Of a stretch of DNA of 64,000 bases, positions 27,827-36,116 are shown piece by piece. Position numbers and translations under genes: made by a program. Every line of letters starts with the position of its first letter. Within the stretch, counting starts at the first letter, position 1. Source of the stretch: Amaricoccus sp047275745 (GTDB lineage Bacteria > Pseudomonadota > Alphaproteobacteria > Rhodobacterales > Rhodobacteraceae); the NCBI RefSeq assembly GCF_047275745.1, contig NZ_JBKQWU010000007.1:1-64000 (forward strand), read 5' to 3'. The notes under the pieces were generated by a model. That model was not told the origin of the DNA. It searched no databases and saw nothing but the letters and a program-made list of their open reading frames with translations.

Positions 27827-28327
27827 TTACTGCAGCGACTGCAGATAGGCGATGACGTTGGCGCGGTCCTCTTCCTTCGGCAGGCCGGCGAAGGACATCT
27901 TCGTGCCGGCGACGAAGGTCGAGGGCTTGGTCAGGAAGTGGAACAGGTTCTCCGCCGTCCAGTTCTCGCCGTGGCTGGCCATGCCGCTGGAATAGGAATA
28001 GCCTTCGACGCCGCCGATCGGGCGGTCGAGAACCTTGTCGAGGTGCGGGCCGACGCCGTTCGAGCCATCGACCTTGTGGCAGGCGGCGCATTTCTTGAAC
28101 ACGGTCTCGCCCTTCGCCGCGTCGGCCGCCGCGACCAGCGCCGCGACATCGACCTCAGCCGCGGCCTCGCCGCCTTCGCCTTCCCCGGCCTCGGGGATCT
28201 CGATCGCGTAGGCGACCTCCTCGCTTTCGGTGTTGAAGATCTCGCCGGCGAAGAAGTTCAGGAGCAGCAAGACCAGAAGGCTGCCGCAGAAGGCGCCGAC
28301 GAGCTTGGTGATTTCCATCGTGTTCAT
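27827..28327 (-). CDS. Membrane-anchored cytochrome c (cytochrome cy / CycM type)
   Basis: A 166-residue c-type cytochrome held to the membrane by an uncleaved N-terminal helix (KLVGAFCGSLLVLLLLNFF). An acidic Glu/Ala/Gly linker follows, then a class I domain with heme site CAACH at C80-C83-H84 and axial Met144 in GTKMSFAG. In related alphaproteobacteria such proteins carry electrons from the bc1 complex to terminal oxidases. Start 28327 (MNTMEITKL) fits the family; a second ATG at 28318 is possible. It lies 58 bases downstream of the serine hydrolase gene and next to the divergent pheA, an arrangement common in Rhodobacterales. Confidence 0.92.
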   Translation of the reverse strand: MNTMEITKLVGAFCGSLLVLLLLNFFAGEIFNTESEEVAYAIEIPEAGEGEGGEAAAEVDVAALVAAADAAKGETVFKKCAACHKVDGSNGVGPHLDKVLDRPIGGVEGYSYSSGMASHGENWTAENLFHFLTKPSTFVAGTKMSFAGLPKEEDRANVIAYLQSLQ

Positions 28328-28385
28328 GGGCTGGGGCACCTTTCCGCGGCGGCTGGGGTGGCCGGTTTGTCCTGTCTTCGCCGTT

Positions 28386-29333
28386 CTACTCGCAACCCGG
28401 CGGGGCGCGCAAGCCCGCCCGGCGCGACCACGCTTCCGCCGCCTCCACCGCCAGGGCGACCGCCCGGGCCTCACAGGCTCCATCCGGGGCGAAGACCGCG
28501 ACGGTCGGCGTGCCGGGCAACTCCGCGAAGCGGTAGACCGCGCAGCCGCTGCCCGGCCCGCCGCCGGAATGCCCCTCGACCGCGAGCACCCGCGCCCCGC
28601 CGACTCGAGGCTCGCCCACCCGAACCCCGTCGCCGATCCGGCCCGTCATGAGCCCGAGCCCATAGCCCGCCGTCACCCAGGGCGGCCCGGCGTCTGGAAC
28701 CGGGCTCACCGTCCGCATCGCCGCGCGGGCCTCGGGCGAGAGGATCGGCCCGGCGAGGATGCCGCCGACGAGCCGGGCGGCCGAGGCGGCCGGCCCGACG
28801 AGGCATCCGTGGTAGACCCAGGCCGGGTCATAGTCCGGCGCGGGCAGGGCCAGCGCGGCCATCTCTTCCGGCCGGCTCGCGATTCGCGCATCCGCGATGC
28901 CGAGCGGCGACAGCACGAGTTCGTCGAGCGCGCGGCCGATCGGCGCATCCGCCGCCCGTTCGATCGCGCGGCGGACGAGATAATAGCAGGTGTTGGAATA
29001 GGCCCATGCGGCGGGCCGGGGCATCGCGGCGACGCGGGCCAGCATCTCCTTGGGAGGCCAGGGTACTCCGCCCCGCGCGACATCGGCGCGGTAGTCGGCG
29101 AGATCGGAATAGTTCGCGATCCGGCCGCGGTGGCCGAGCAGGGCGCGGAGGCTCGCCCCGCCCGCGCCCTCCACCGCCGCGTCGAGGTCGATCCGCCCGG
29201 CGCGCGCCAGCACGAGCGCGGCGGCCGCGAGCGCGAGCTTGGTCACGCTCCACCACGCCAGATCGGCCGTTCCGGGCGATCCCCGGAGCGTGCCATCCGC
29301 GAAGCAGACCGCCGAGATCGCGCCATCTTTCAT
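28386..29333 (-). CDS. Serine hydrolase, class C beta-lactamase family
   Basis: A 315-residue protein of the beta-lactamase/transpeptidase-like fold. The SxxK motif is S29-V-T-K32, the YxN motif is Y112-S-N114, and an HSGGG triad substitutes for KTG near residue 265. No signal peptide is apparent, so it is probably a cytoplasmic esterase, amidase or D-amino acid peptidase and not a resistance enzyme. It is divergent from pheA, with 74 bases between the two starts, and upstream of the cytochrome gene on the same strand. Confidence 0.85.
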   Translation of the reverse strand: MKDGAISAVCFADGTLRGSPGTADLAWWSVTKLALAAAALVLARAGRIDLDAAVEGAGGASLRALLGHRGRIANYSDLADYRADVARGGVPWPPKEMLARVAAMPRPAAWAYSNTCYYLVRRAIERAADAPIGRALDELVLSPLGIADARIASRPEEMAALALPAPDYDPAWVYHGCLVGPAASAARLVGGILAGPILSPEARAAMRTVSPVPDAGPPWVTAGYGLGLMTGRIGDGVRVGEPRVGGARVLAVEGHSGGGPGSGCAVYRFAELPGTPTVAVFAPDGACEARAVALAVEAAEAWSRRAGLRAPPGCE

Positions 29334-29407
29334 CCGTCACGCCTTTCTGCGATGGTCCGGCCCGCCTCGCCCGCCGCCCGCCGCTTCCGACCGAGAAGGA
29401 CCCGACA

Positions 29408-30292
29408 ATGGGCCAGCCCGCCGCCAAGACCAACCGGATCTCTTTCCAGGGCACGCTCGGTGCCTATTCGCACCAGGCCTGCGTCGAGGTCTTTCCGGGG
29501 ATGGAGGTGCTGCCCTGCGCCACCTTCGAGGACGCGGTCGCCTCGGTCTGGGAGGGGCGGACGGATCTCGCGATGCTGCCGGTCGAGAATTCGACCTATG
29601 GCCGCGTCGCCGACATCCATCACCTGCTGCCCGAATCCGGGCTTCACATCATCGGCGAGCATTTCTTGCGCGTGCACATCAACCTCCTCGGCGTGCCGGG
29701 CGCGCGGATCGGGGATGTGAAGGCGGCGATGAGCCATACCGTGTTGCTCGGGCAGTGCCGGTCCTTCCTGCGCGAGAACGGGATCGCGGCGCGCACCGGG
29801 GCGGATACCGCCGGCTCGGCGGAGATCGTCGCGGCGACGGGCGACAGGAGCCTCGCGGGCCTCGCCTCGGAACTCGCGGGCGAGATCTACGGGCTCGACC
29901 TGCTGGCGCGTCACATCGAGGACCAGAAGAACAACACGACGCGGTTCCTCGTCATGGCGCCCGAGCCCGACAACGCGCCCCAGGGGGGCGATGTGCTGAC
30001 GACCTTCGTCTTCCGGGTGCGCAACCTGCCCGCCGCGCTTTACAAGGCGATGGGGGGGTTCGCGACCAACGGCGTCAACATGATCAAGCTCGAGAGCTAC
30101 ATGGTCGATGGCCAGTTCACCGCGACCCAGTTCTACGCCGATATCGAGGGGCATCCCGACGATCCCGCGGTCGCGCGCGCGCTCGAGGAGTTGCGCTACT
30201 TCACGTCGAGCCTTCGGATGCTCGGCACCTATCCCGCGCATCCCTATCGCCGGGAGCAGGAACACGAGCGGCTGGCCCAGGGCGTCACCTGA
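29408..30292 (+). CDS. pheA: Prephenate dehydratase
   Basis: Converts prephenate to phenylpyruvate in phenylalanine synthesis; 294 residues, monofunctional, without a chorismate mutase domain. The catalytic domain shows FQGTLGAYSHQA, PVENSTYGRV and the NNTTRFLV motif (N-T-T-R-F). A C-terminal ACT domain starts around residue 200 and contains KLESYMVDGQFTATQFYADI, the phenylalanine-feedback site. ATG 29408 begins MGQPAAKTNRISFQG; the longer frame from 29006 is shadow sequence. The nudC gene converges on it 27 bases downstream. Confidence 0.95.
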   Translation: MGQPAAKTNRISFQGTLGAYSHQACVEVFPGMEVLPCATFEDAVASVWEGRTDLAMLPVENSTYGRVADIHHLLPESGLHIIGEHFLRVHINLLGVPGARIGDVKAAMSHTVLLGQCRSFLRENGIAARTGADTAGSAEIVAATGDRSLAGLASELAGEIYGLDLLARHIEDQKNNTTRFLVMAPEPDNAPQGGDVLTTFVFRVRNLPAALYKAMGGFATNGVNMIKLESYMVDGQFTATQFYADIEGHPDDPAVARALEELRYFTSSLRMLGTYPAHPYRREQEHERLAQGVT

Positions 30293-30319
30293 GCCTCCGG
30301 ACAGCCTTCGGTACGGTTC

Positions 30320-31276
30320 TCAGTCGAGCGTGTCGCTCAGCCAGCGCTCGATCAGGAAGCGCGCGATCGAGCCACGCCGTGCCGGGCGGACATCCGGATT
30401 GTGCCCCGCCGCCGCCATCATCGCCTCCTCCCGCGTCAGCCAGCGCGCATCCTCGAGCTCGTTCGGGTCGCGCCTGATCTCGGCGGACAGCGCCTCGCCG
30501 TGACAGCCGAGCATCAGGCTCGCGGGGAAGGGCCAGGGCTGGCTCGCGAGGTAGTCGACCTGCCCGACATGGATACCCGTCTCCTCCCAGGTCTCGCGCC
30601 TGACCGCAGCCTCGATCGATTCGCCCGGTTCCATGAAGCCCGCGAGCAGCGAATACATCCCCGGCGGCCAGGCGGAGGATCGGCCGAGCAGCAGCGAGTT
30701 GCCGTGGGTGATCAGCATGATGACGACCGGGTCGGTGCGCGGGAAATGCTGCGCGCCGCAGGAAGGGCAGATCCGCTTCCAGCCCGAATCGGCGATCTCG
30801 GATGGCTGGCCGCACCGGGCGCAGAAGCCATGCGACTGGTGCCAGGCGAGGATGCCCTTCGCCGCGACCGCGTTGCCCGCGTCGGCCGTGCCGAGCCGCG
30901 ACATGAGAGAGCGCAGCTCGTGAAACCTGAACTCCCCCGGCAGATCGGGGTGGATTTCACCCTCGCGGTCGCTGAAGGCGTAGTCGTCGCCTTCGAGGGT
31001 CGGCCAGTCGGGGATCTCGCGCGCGAAACGGGGCGCGCCGTCTTCGAGGCCGAGGAAGATCACCGGCGCCGGCTCGGCGAAGAGCGGGTGCCCGGCCGGC
31101 AGCCAGACGAGCCCGGTCTCCGCCTCCCCGGTGACGAGGGGACGGCCGCGCGACAGCGCCAGCACCCCTGCCCGGGGATGGGCCGCGAGCGCGGCCACCG
31201 CCGCCGCGTCGCTCCGCAGCTGCGACGCGCGGTCGAGCGATCCTCCGGCGAAAGTGACTGATTCCGCGTCGCGCAT
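30320..31276 (-). CDS. nudC: NADH pyrophosphatase / NAD-RNA decapping hydrolase NudC
   Basis: A Nudix hydrolase of 318 residues that cleaves NADH and removes NAD caps from RNA. A zinc ribbon is visible as CARCG and CPSCG. The Nudix box runs from GFMEPGESIEAAV to RRETWEETGI, and the NudC-specific SQPWPFPASLML follows it. The N-terminal domain is divergent. Its start is on the opposite strand to the SRP RNA, about 200 bases away, in the order nudC - ffs - dnaX that recurs in alphaproteobacteria. Confidence 0.95.
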   Translation of the reverse strand: MRDAESVTFAGGSLDRASQLRSDAAAVAALAAHPRAGVLALSRGRPLVTGEAETGLVWLPAGHPLFAEPAPVIFLGLEDGAPRFAREIPDWPTLEGDDYAFSDREGEIHPDLPGEFRFHELRSLMSRLGTADAGNAVAAKGILAWHQSHGFCARCGQPSEIADSGWKRICPSCGAQHFPRTDPVVIMLITHGNSLLLGRSSAWPPGMYSLLAGFMEPGESIEAAVRRETWEETGIHVGQVDYLASQPWPFPASLMLGCHGEALSAEIRRDPNELEDARWLTREEAMMAAAGHNPDVRPARRGSIARFLIERWLSDTLD

Positions 31277-31444
31277 GGCCCGTGGCTCCCCGCTCGTTTC
31301 GATACGACTTCGAACAGGCCCGAAGCCGCTCGGTCCGCCGTCGCCGCGCGGACCTTGCCGCGGCGGCGGCCCGGGAGCAATCGCCGCCGCCGCGTCGGCG
31401 GGTATCGCGCGTTGCCCTGGGTTCCGCGTCGTGGCCGGGACGGC

Positions 31445-31473
31445 TTGAACCCCGGCGCCGCGGCCGCTATATG
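31445..31473 (+). promoter_or_regulatory. Sigma-70 type promoter of the SRP RNA gene
   Basis: TTGAAC at 31445-31450 and TATATG at 31468-31473 have a 17-base spacer. The predicted start, about six bases beyond the -10, coincides with the 5' end of the SRP RNA at 31478-31480. This agreement with an independent RNA boundary makes the promoter credible. Confidence 0.65.
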
Positions 31474-31477
31474 CCGG

Positions 31478-31577
31478 GGCGAGAGGTTGGCGCGGGCAGG
31501 CGCCCCGCCAACCCGGTCAGGTCCGGAAGGAAGCAGCCGTAACGGGACCCGCTTGGGTCGCTGTCCAACCTCTCACC
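31478..31577 (+). ncRNA. ffs: Small signal recognition particle RNA (4.5S type)
   Basis: About 100 bases that fold into one long hairpin: GAGAGGTTGG at 31481-31490 pairs perfectly with CCAACCTCTC at 31565-31574. The conserved apical SRP core is present, GGTCAGGTCCGGAAGG followed by AAGCAGCC at 31515-31537, where Ffh binds. It functions with Ffh in co-translational membrane targeting. It sits between nudC and dnaX, its usual alphaproteobacterial position. The ends are approximate to a few bases. Confidence 0.95.
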
Positions 31578-31783
31578 ACGCTTTCCCGAGACGGAAGGCC
31601 AGATCCCCCGAATCCGAGTCAGACGAGTCCCCATTGTCGATGGCAGGCCGCCGTGCGCGGCGCCACCGTCCCATCATGACAGAACGGCCCGGGCCCCGGA
31701 CCCACCCGCGGCGCTGGTGGCCGGTGCCCTCCCTTGCGACCGGCTGGCCCGGCGCATAGGTTGAGGCGACCAGCTGAAGGCCG
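31578..31783 (+). other. Spacer between ffs and dnaX
   Basis: About 206 bases with no supportable gene. It carries the dnaX leader; AGCTGAAGG at 31772-31780 is the only candidate ribosome site and is weak. No clear intrinsic terminator for ffs was seen. Confidence 0.4.
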
Positions 31784-33628
31784 ATGCCCTTGACCGACGC
31801 CGACTACCGCGTGCTTGCCCGAAAATACCGGCCCCAGACCTTCGCCGATCTCGTCGGCCAGGAGGCGATGGTGCGCACGCTGCGCAACGCCTTCGAGGCG
31901 GACCGGATCGCCCATGCCTTCATCCTCACCGGCGTGCGCGGGGTCGGCAAGACCACGACGGCGCGCATCATCGCCAAGGGGCTGAACTGCACCGGGCCGA
32001 ATGGCGAGGGCGGGCCGACGATCGAGCCCTGCGGCGCCTGCGAGGCCTGTCAGGCGATCGCCGAGGGGCGGCATGTCGATGTGCTGGAGATGGACGCCGC
32101 TTCGCGCACCGGCGTTGGCGATATCCGCGAGATCATCGACTCGGTCGCCTATCGCGCCGCCTCCGCCCGCTACAAGGTCTATATCATCGACGAGGTGCAC
32201 ATGCTCAGCACCTCGGCCTTCAACGCGATCCTGAAGACGCTGGAGGAGCCGCCCGCGCATGTGAAGTTCATCTTCGCCACGACCGAGATCCGCAAGGTGC
32301 CGGTCACCGTGCTCTCCCGCTGCCAGCGCTTCGACCTGCGCCGGATCGAGCCGGAGGTGATGATGGCGCTGCTCGGCGGTATCTTGCGGACGGAGGGCGC
32401 GACGGTCGCGCCTGACGCGCTCGCGCTCATCGTGCGCGCGGCCGAGGGGTCGGCCCGCGATGCCCTGTCGCTGCTCGATCAGGCGATCGCGCATGGCGGC
32501 GGCGAGACGAGCGCGGCGGAGGTCCGCGCGATGCTCGGCATCGCCGACCGGGGGCGGGTGCTCGATCTCTTCGACGCGATCATGCGCGGCGATGCCAAGG
32601 GCGCGCTGGCGGAATTCGCGGGCCAGTACGCCGAGGGCGCCGATCCGATGGCGGTGATGCGCGACCTCGCCGAGATCACGCACTGGGTCTCGATGGCGCG
32701 CCTGACGCCCGAGGCGGCGGACGATCCGACGATCGGCCCGGACGAGCGCGCGCGGGGGCTCGATTTCGCCCGGCGTCTCGGGATGCGGGCCCTGACCCGG
32801 ACCTGGCAGATGCTCCTGAAGGCGCTCGAGGAGGTCGGCTCGGCGCCCAATGCGATGATGGCGGCGGAGATGGCGATCATCCGCCTCACCCATGTCGCCG
32901 ACCTGCCGAGCCCGGAGGAACTGGTGCGCCGTCTCGCGGACCTGCCCGCGCCCCCGGCGGCTCCACAGGTTTCGGGCGGCCTGAGCGGGGGCGGCGATGT
33001 CGCGCCGCGAGCTCGCCCGGAGGCCATGGTGCCGCGGGCCGGCGCAGGGCCGGCCGCCGCGGCGGTGCGCGCCGTGGCCACCCCATCGCCCGCGCCCGCC
33101 GCCGTGGAGTCGCTCGCTCCGGCCCCATCGCCGGCCGCGGAGACCTCGGCCGGCCCGCTCGCGCGCTACGCCGAATTCGCCGATGTCGTGGCGCTGGTGC
33201 GCGCGCGCCGCGACCTGCGGCTCCTGATAGAGATCGAGAACGGCCTGCGCCTCGTTCATTACGCCCCTGGCCGGATCGAATTCGAGCCCGCCGAGGACGC
33301 CGAGCCGGACCTGGCCGCGCGGCTGTCGCAGCGGCTGAGGGACTGGACCGGCGTGCGCTGGGGTGTCTCGGTGGTCGGTTCCGGGGGCGGGGCGACGCTC
33401 GCGGAGGAGCGGGACGCGGCGAAGATGGGACTGCGCGCCGAGGCCGCGGCCCATCCGCTGGTTCAGGCATTGCTCGCCGCCTTTCCCGGCGCCGAGATCA
33501 AGGATGTGCGGCCGCCCGAGGCGCCGCTCGTGGACCCGGCCGCGCCGGAAGGCGAGGCCCCGGACGGGGCGCCTGAGGACGAGGCGGCCGGGAATGACGA
33601 TGATTGGGACCCCTTCGCAGAGGAATAG
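31784..33628 (+). CDS. dnaX: DNA polymerase III subunits gamma/tau
   Basis: The clamp-loader ATPase of replication, 614 residues. Walker A is GVRGVGKTT at about residues 50-57. Four zinc cysteines are C69, C83, C86 and C89. The DExx box reads IIDEVHML and the sensor region includes SRCQRFDLRR. An Ala/Pro-rich linker follows near residues 385-455 and then the tau-type C-terminal domain that contacts polymerase and helicase. I saw no A-rich slippery site for programmed frameshifting, so probably only the full-length tau form is made, as in other alphaproteobacteria. ybaB follows after three bases. Confidence 0.96.
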   Translation: MPLTDADYRVLARKYRPQTFADLVGQEAMVRTLRNAFEADRIAHAFILTGVRGVGKTTTARIIAKGLNCTGPNGEGGPTIEPCGACEACQAIAEGRHVDVLEMDAASRTGVGDIREIIDSVAYRAASARYKVYIIDEVHMLSTSAFNAILKTLEEPPAHVKFIFATTEIRKVPVTVLSRCQRFDLRRIEPEVMMALLGGILRTEGATVAPDALALIVRAAEGSARDALSLLDQAIAHGGGETSAAEVRAMLGIADRGRVLDLFDAIMRGDAKGALAEFAGQYAEGADPMAVMRDLAEITHWVSMARLTPEAADDPTIGPDERARGLDFARRLGMRALTRTWQMLLKALEEVGSAPNAMMAAEMAIIRLTHVADLPSPEELVRRLADLPAPPAAPQVSGGLSGGGDVAPRARPEAMVPRAGAGPAAAAVRAVATPSPAPAAVESLAPAPSPAAETSAGPLARYAEFADVVALVRARRDLRLLIEIENGLRLVHYAPGRIEFEPAEDAEPDLAARLSQRLRDWTGVRWGVSVVGSGGGATLAEERDAAKMGLRAEAAAHPLVQALLAAFPGAEIKDVRPPEAPLVDPAAPEGEAPDGAPEDEAAGNDDDWDPFAEE

Positions 33629-33631
33629 GAC

Positions 33632-33976
33632 ATGCTGAAAGGACTGGGACAGCTTGGCGACATGGCCAAGATCATGAAACAGGCGCAGGAGATGCAGACC
33701 CGGATGGGCGAGGCCCAGGCCCGGCTCGACGACATCGAGGTCGTGGGCGAGGCCGGGGCGGGGCTCGTCAAGGTCACCGCGAGCGCCAAGGGCATCGTCA
33801 AGGGGGTCGCGATCGATCCGAGCCTCTTCACCGCCGAGGAGAAGGAAGTGGTCGAGGATCTGATCGTCGCGGCGATCCAGGACGCGCAGGCGCGCGCCGG
33901 CGCCGCCGCGCAGCAGGAGATGGCGAAGATCACCGAGGGGCTCGACCTGCCGCCCGGAATGAAGATGCCGTTCTGA
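33632..33976 (+). CDS. YbaB/EbfC family nucleoid-associated protein
   Basis: A 114-residue DNA-binding dimer. It begins LGQLGDMAKIMKQAQEMQ, carries the central sheet around VKVTASAKGIVKGVAIDP and ends with DLPPGMKMPF, all as in the family. It probably coats the nucleoid and affects replication or repair access. It sits between dnaX and recR, its conserved location, three bases after dnaX. Confidence 0.95.
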   Translation: MLKGLGQLGDMAKIMKQAQEMQTRMGEAQARLDDIEVVGEAGAGLVKVTASAKGIVKGVAIDPSLFTAEEKEVVEDLIVAAIQDAQARAGAAAQQEMAKITEGLDLPPGMKMPF

Positions 33977-34004
33977 AGCGGGGCACGGAAAGGCGCGGGG
34001 CAAG

Positions 34005-34607
34005 ATGGCGGGCGGGGCGGATGAACCGGTCGAGCGGCTGATCGCGCTCATGGCGCGGCTGCCGGGGCTCGGGCCGCGTTCCGCGCGCCGCGCGGCCTTG
34101 CAGATGATCCGCCGCCGCGCGGTCCTGCTCGACCCGCTCGTCGCCGCGCTGAGCGAAGTCGCGGCGACGGTGCGAGAATGCGAACGCTGCGGCAATATCG
34201 CGACCGGCTCGCTCTGCGCCATCTGCGCCGATCCAAGGCGCGCGACGGGGGAGATCTGCGTGGTCGAGACCGTCGCCGACCTCTGGGCGATGGAGCGGGG
34301 CGGTGCCTTCCGGGGCGCCTATCACGTGCTCGGAGGGGTGCTCTCGGCGCTCGACGGCGTCGGGCCGGAGGCGCTGCGTATCCCCGACCTCATCGCCCGC
34401 GCCCGCGCGGACGGGGCGCGCGAGGTGATCCTCGCGCTCAATGCCACGGTCGATGGCCAGACCACGGCGCATTACATCGCCGACCAGCTGGCGCCGCTCG
34501 GGATCACCGTCTCGACGCTCGCCAAGGGCGTGCCGGTCGGAGGCGAACTCGACTATCTCGACGACGGCACCATCGGCGCGGCGCTGAGCGCGCGGCGCGC
34601 GATCTGA
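34005..34607 (+). CDS. recR: Recombination protein RecR
   Basis: A 200-residue ring-forming protein acting with RecF and RecO to load RecA on gapped DNA. Helix-hairpin-helix LPGLGPRSARRAAL is near the N-terminus. The zinc site is C59, C62, C71 and C74, followed by the Toprim domain CVVETVADLWAMERGGAFRG. The end GGELDYLDDGTIGAAL is typical. It is the third gene of dnaX-ybaB-recR, and the bestrophin gene follows by seven bases. Confidence 0.96.
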   Translation: MAGGADEPVERLIALMARLPGLGPRSARRAALQMIRRRAVLLDPLVAALSEVAATVRECERCGNIATGSLCAICADPRRATGEICVVETVADLWAMERGGAFRGAYHVLGGVLSALDGVGPEALRIPDLIARARADGAREVILALNATVDGQTTAHYIADQLAPLGITVSTLAKGVPVGGELDYLDDGTIGAALSARRAI

Positions 34608-34614
34608 CGCGCCG

Positions 34615-35526
34615 ATGATCGTTCGCCCCCGCCCGTCGATCTGGAAGCTGTTCTTTCTGGTCCGAGGCTCGATCCTGCCGCGTGTGCTGCCGAGGCTCTG
34701 CCTGATTTTCGTCGTGTCGATGGCGATCGTCGGGGGACATCAGGTCTGGCCCGACTGGATCGGCTCGATCGACGGCGCACCCTTCGCGCTCGTCGGCATC
34801 GCGCTCTCGGTCTTCCTCGGCTCGCGCAACGCCGCCTGCTATGACAGGTGGTGGGAGGGACGCAAGATCTGGGGATCGCTGGTCGCGACCTGCCGCGACT
34901 TCGGCCGCGTGACGCTCCTGCTCGGCGCCGAGTCACCGGCGCGGCTGCGCCTTCTCGCGCTCACCATGGCCTTCGCACAGGCCATGGTGCCGCAGCTTCG
35001 ACAGAGCGTTGGCCACGACCGGGTGCTCGCGGTTCTGCCCGGGGACGCGCGGGAGGCCTATCTCGCGAGCCGCAATCCCCCCGACGCGATCCTGCGCGCC
35101 GCCGCCCGGAGTCTCATCGACGAGCATCGGGCGGGGCGGCTGAGCGACATAGAGTGGCAGGTGGTCGACAACCACATCCGGACGCTGGGCGAGGCGCAGG
35201 CGGCCTGCGAGCGCATCCGGCTGACGCCGGTGCCCTTCGCCTATACCGTGCTGCTGCATCGCATCGCCTTCCTCTTCTGCGTGCTGCTACCCTTCGGCTT
35301 CGTGGAGGCGCTGGGGTACTTCACGCCGCTGGTGGGCACGCTGGTCGCCTACGCGGTCTTCGGGCTCGATGCGCTCGGCGACGAGCTCGAGCGGCCGTTC
35401 GGCGACGACCTGAACGCCCTGCCGATTCAGGCGCTGGCGGATACGATCGAGATCAATCTGCGCGAGGCGATGGGGCAGAGCCAACTGCCCGAACTGCCCC
35501 AGCCGCACTACCACCTGCTGATGTAG
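34615..35526 (+). CDS. Bestrophin-family anion channel protein
   Basis: A 303-residue inner-membrane protein of the bestrophin/YneE family. It has the N-terminal RPSIWKLFFLVRGSILPRVL, a GIALSVFLGSRNAACYDRWWEGRK segment that lines the pore in the family, and the C-terminal DALGDELERPFGDDLNALP, equivalent to the acidic cluster of bestrophins. It is predicted to be a pentameric ion channel. It follows recR closely and may be co-transcribed with it. Confidence 0.9.
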   Translation: MIVRPRPSIWKLFFLVRGSILPRVLPRLCLIFVVSMAIVGGHQVWPDWIGSIDGAPFALVGIALSVFLGSRNAACYDRWWEGRKIWGSLVATCRDFGRVTLLLGAESPARLRLLALTMAFAQAMVPQLRQSVGHDRVLAVLPGDAREAYLASRNPPDAILRAAARSLIDEHRAGRLSDIEWQVVDNHIRTLGEAQAACERIRLTPVPFAYTVLLHRIAFLFCVLLPFGFVEALGYFTPLVGTLVAYAVFGLDALGDELERPFGDDLNALPIQALADTIEINLREAMGQSQLPELPQPHYHLLM

Positions 35527-35543
35527 GGCCGGCCCCGGCCGGG

Positions 35544-36116
35544 TCAGGCGCCCGCCCGGCCCGAGATCCGCGCCGCGATCTGATCGGCGAGAATCTCCAC
35601 CGCCCTCGCATGGGCGGCGAGGAGCCCGCCGTAGCCCGGCGCCTCCGTCGGGACCTGAATCCCGAACCGGTCGGAGGCGACGATGCCGCCGGAGGCGGAG
35701 GAGACGAGGATGTACTGGCCTGCGAAATCGAGCGTGGTCCCCGGTCCGCCGATCATCCGGTCCACGACGACGCGGAGTTGCAGCGCGGGCGGATCGAAGG
35801 CGGGCCAGGGGTCCGCCATGACCTGCCCGCCGAGCCGGCGCTGTAACGACGAGACGAGATGGCGGGTCAGCGCGCGCTGCGGCGTATCGGCCCAGAGCGC
35901 CCTTTGTTCGAGCCGGACCGCGCCGCCCTGACCGACCGCCGCGATCTCGAGCGCGCCGGCATAGGCGGGCAGGTCGATGTCGGCGACCGCGAGGCTGACC
36001 CGCCCGGACCGCGCGGTGGCCGCGGCCGTCTCGGGCGGCAGCAGGTAGTAGTCGGGCGCGCCGCAGGCGGAGAGGGCGGCCAGAAGCGGCAAGATCAGGA
36101 CGGCTCTCACTCTCAT
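35544..36116 (-). CDS. pqiC: PqiC-type ABC-transport auxiliary lipoprotein
   Basis: A 190-residue outer-membrane lipoprotein with lipobox LSAC at Cys18. Mature features are DYYLLPPETAAA, VAVADIDLPAYA-like segment (read VSLAVADIDLPAYAGALE) and ALTRHLVSSLQRRLGG, typical of the PqiC/YmbA family. It anchors the MCE needle of PqiB to the outer membrane. The start overlaps the pqiB stop (ATGA). The long frame upstream to 38432 is a shadow of pqiB. Confidence 0.88.
   Translation of the reverse strand: MRVRAVLILPLLAALSACGAPDYYLLPPETAAATARSGRVSLAVADIDLPAYAGALEIAAVGQGGAVRLEQRALWADTPQRALTRHLVSSLQRRLGGQVMADPWPAFDPPALQLRVVVDRMIGGPGTTLDFAGQYILVSSASGGIVASDRFGIQVPTEAPGYGGLLAAHARAVEILADQIAARISGRAGA

Noticed and set aside
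28386..29333. A true beta-lactamase conferring antibiotic resistance.
   Set aside because: SxxK and YxN are present, but there is no export signal and the third motif is HSG, as in esterases and amidases of this fold.
31784..33628. Programmed frameshift in dnaX producing a gamma form.
   Set aside because: No run of six or more A residues with a downstream hairpin was seen at the gamma/tau boundary.
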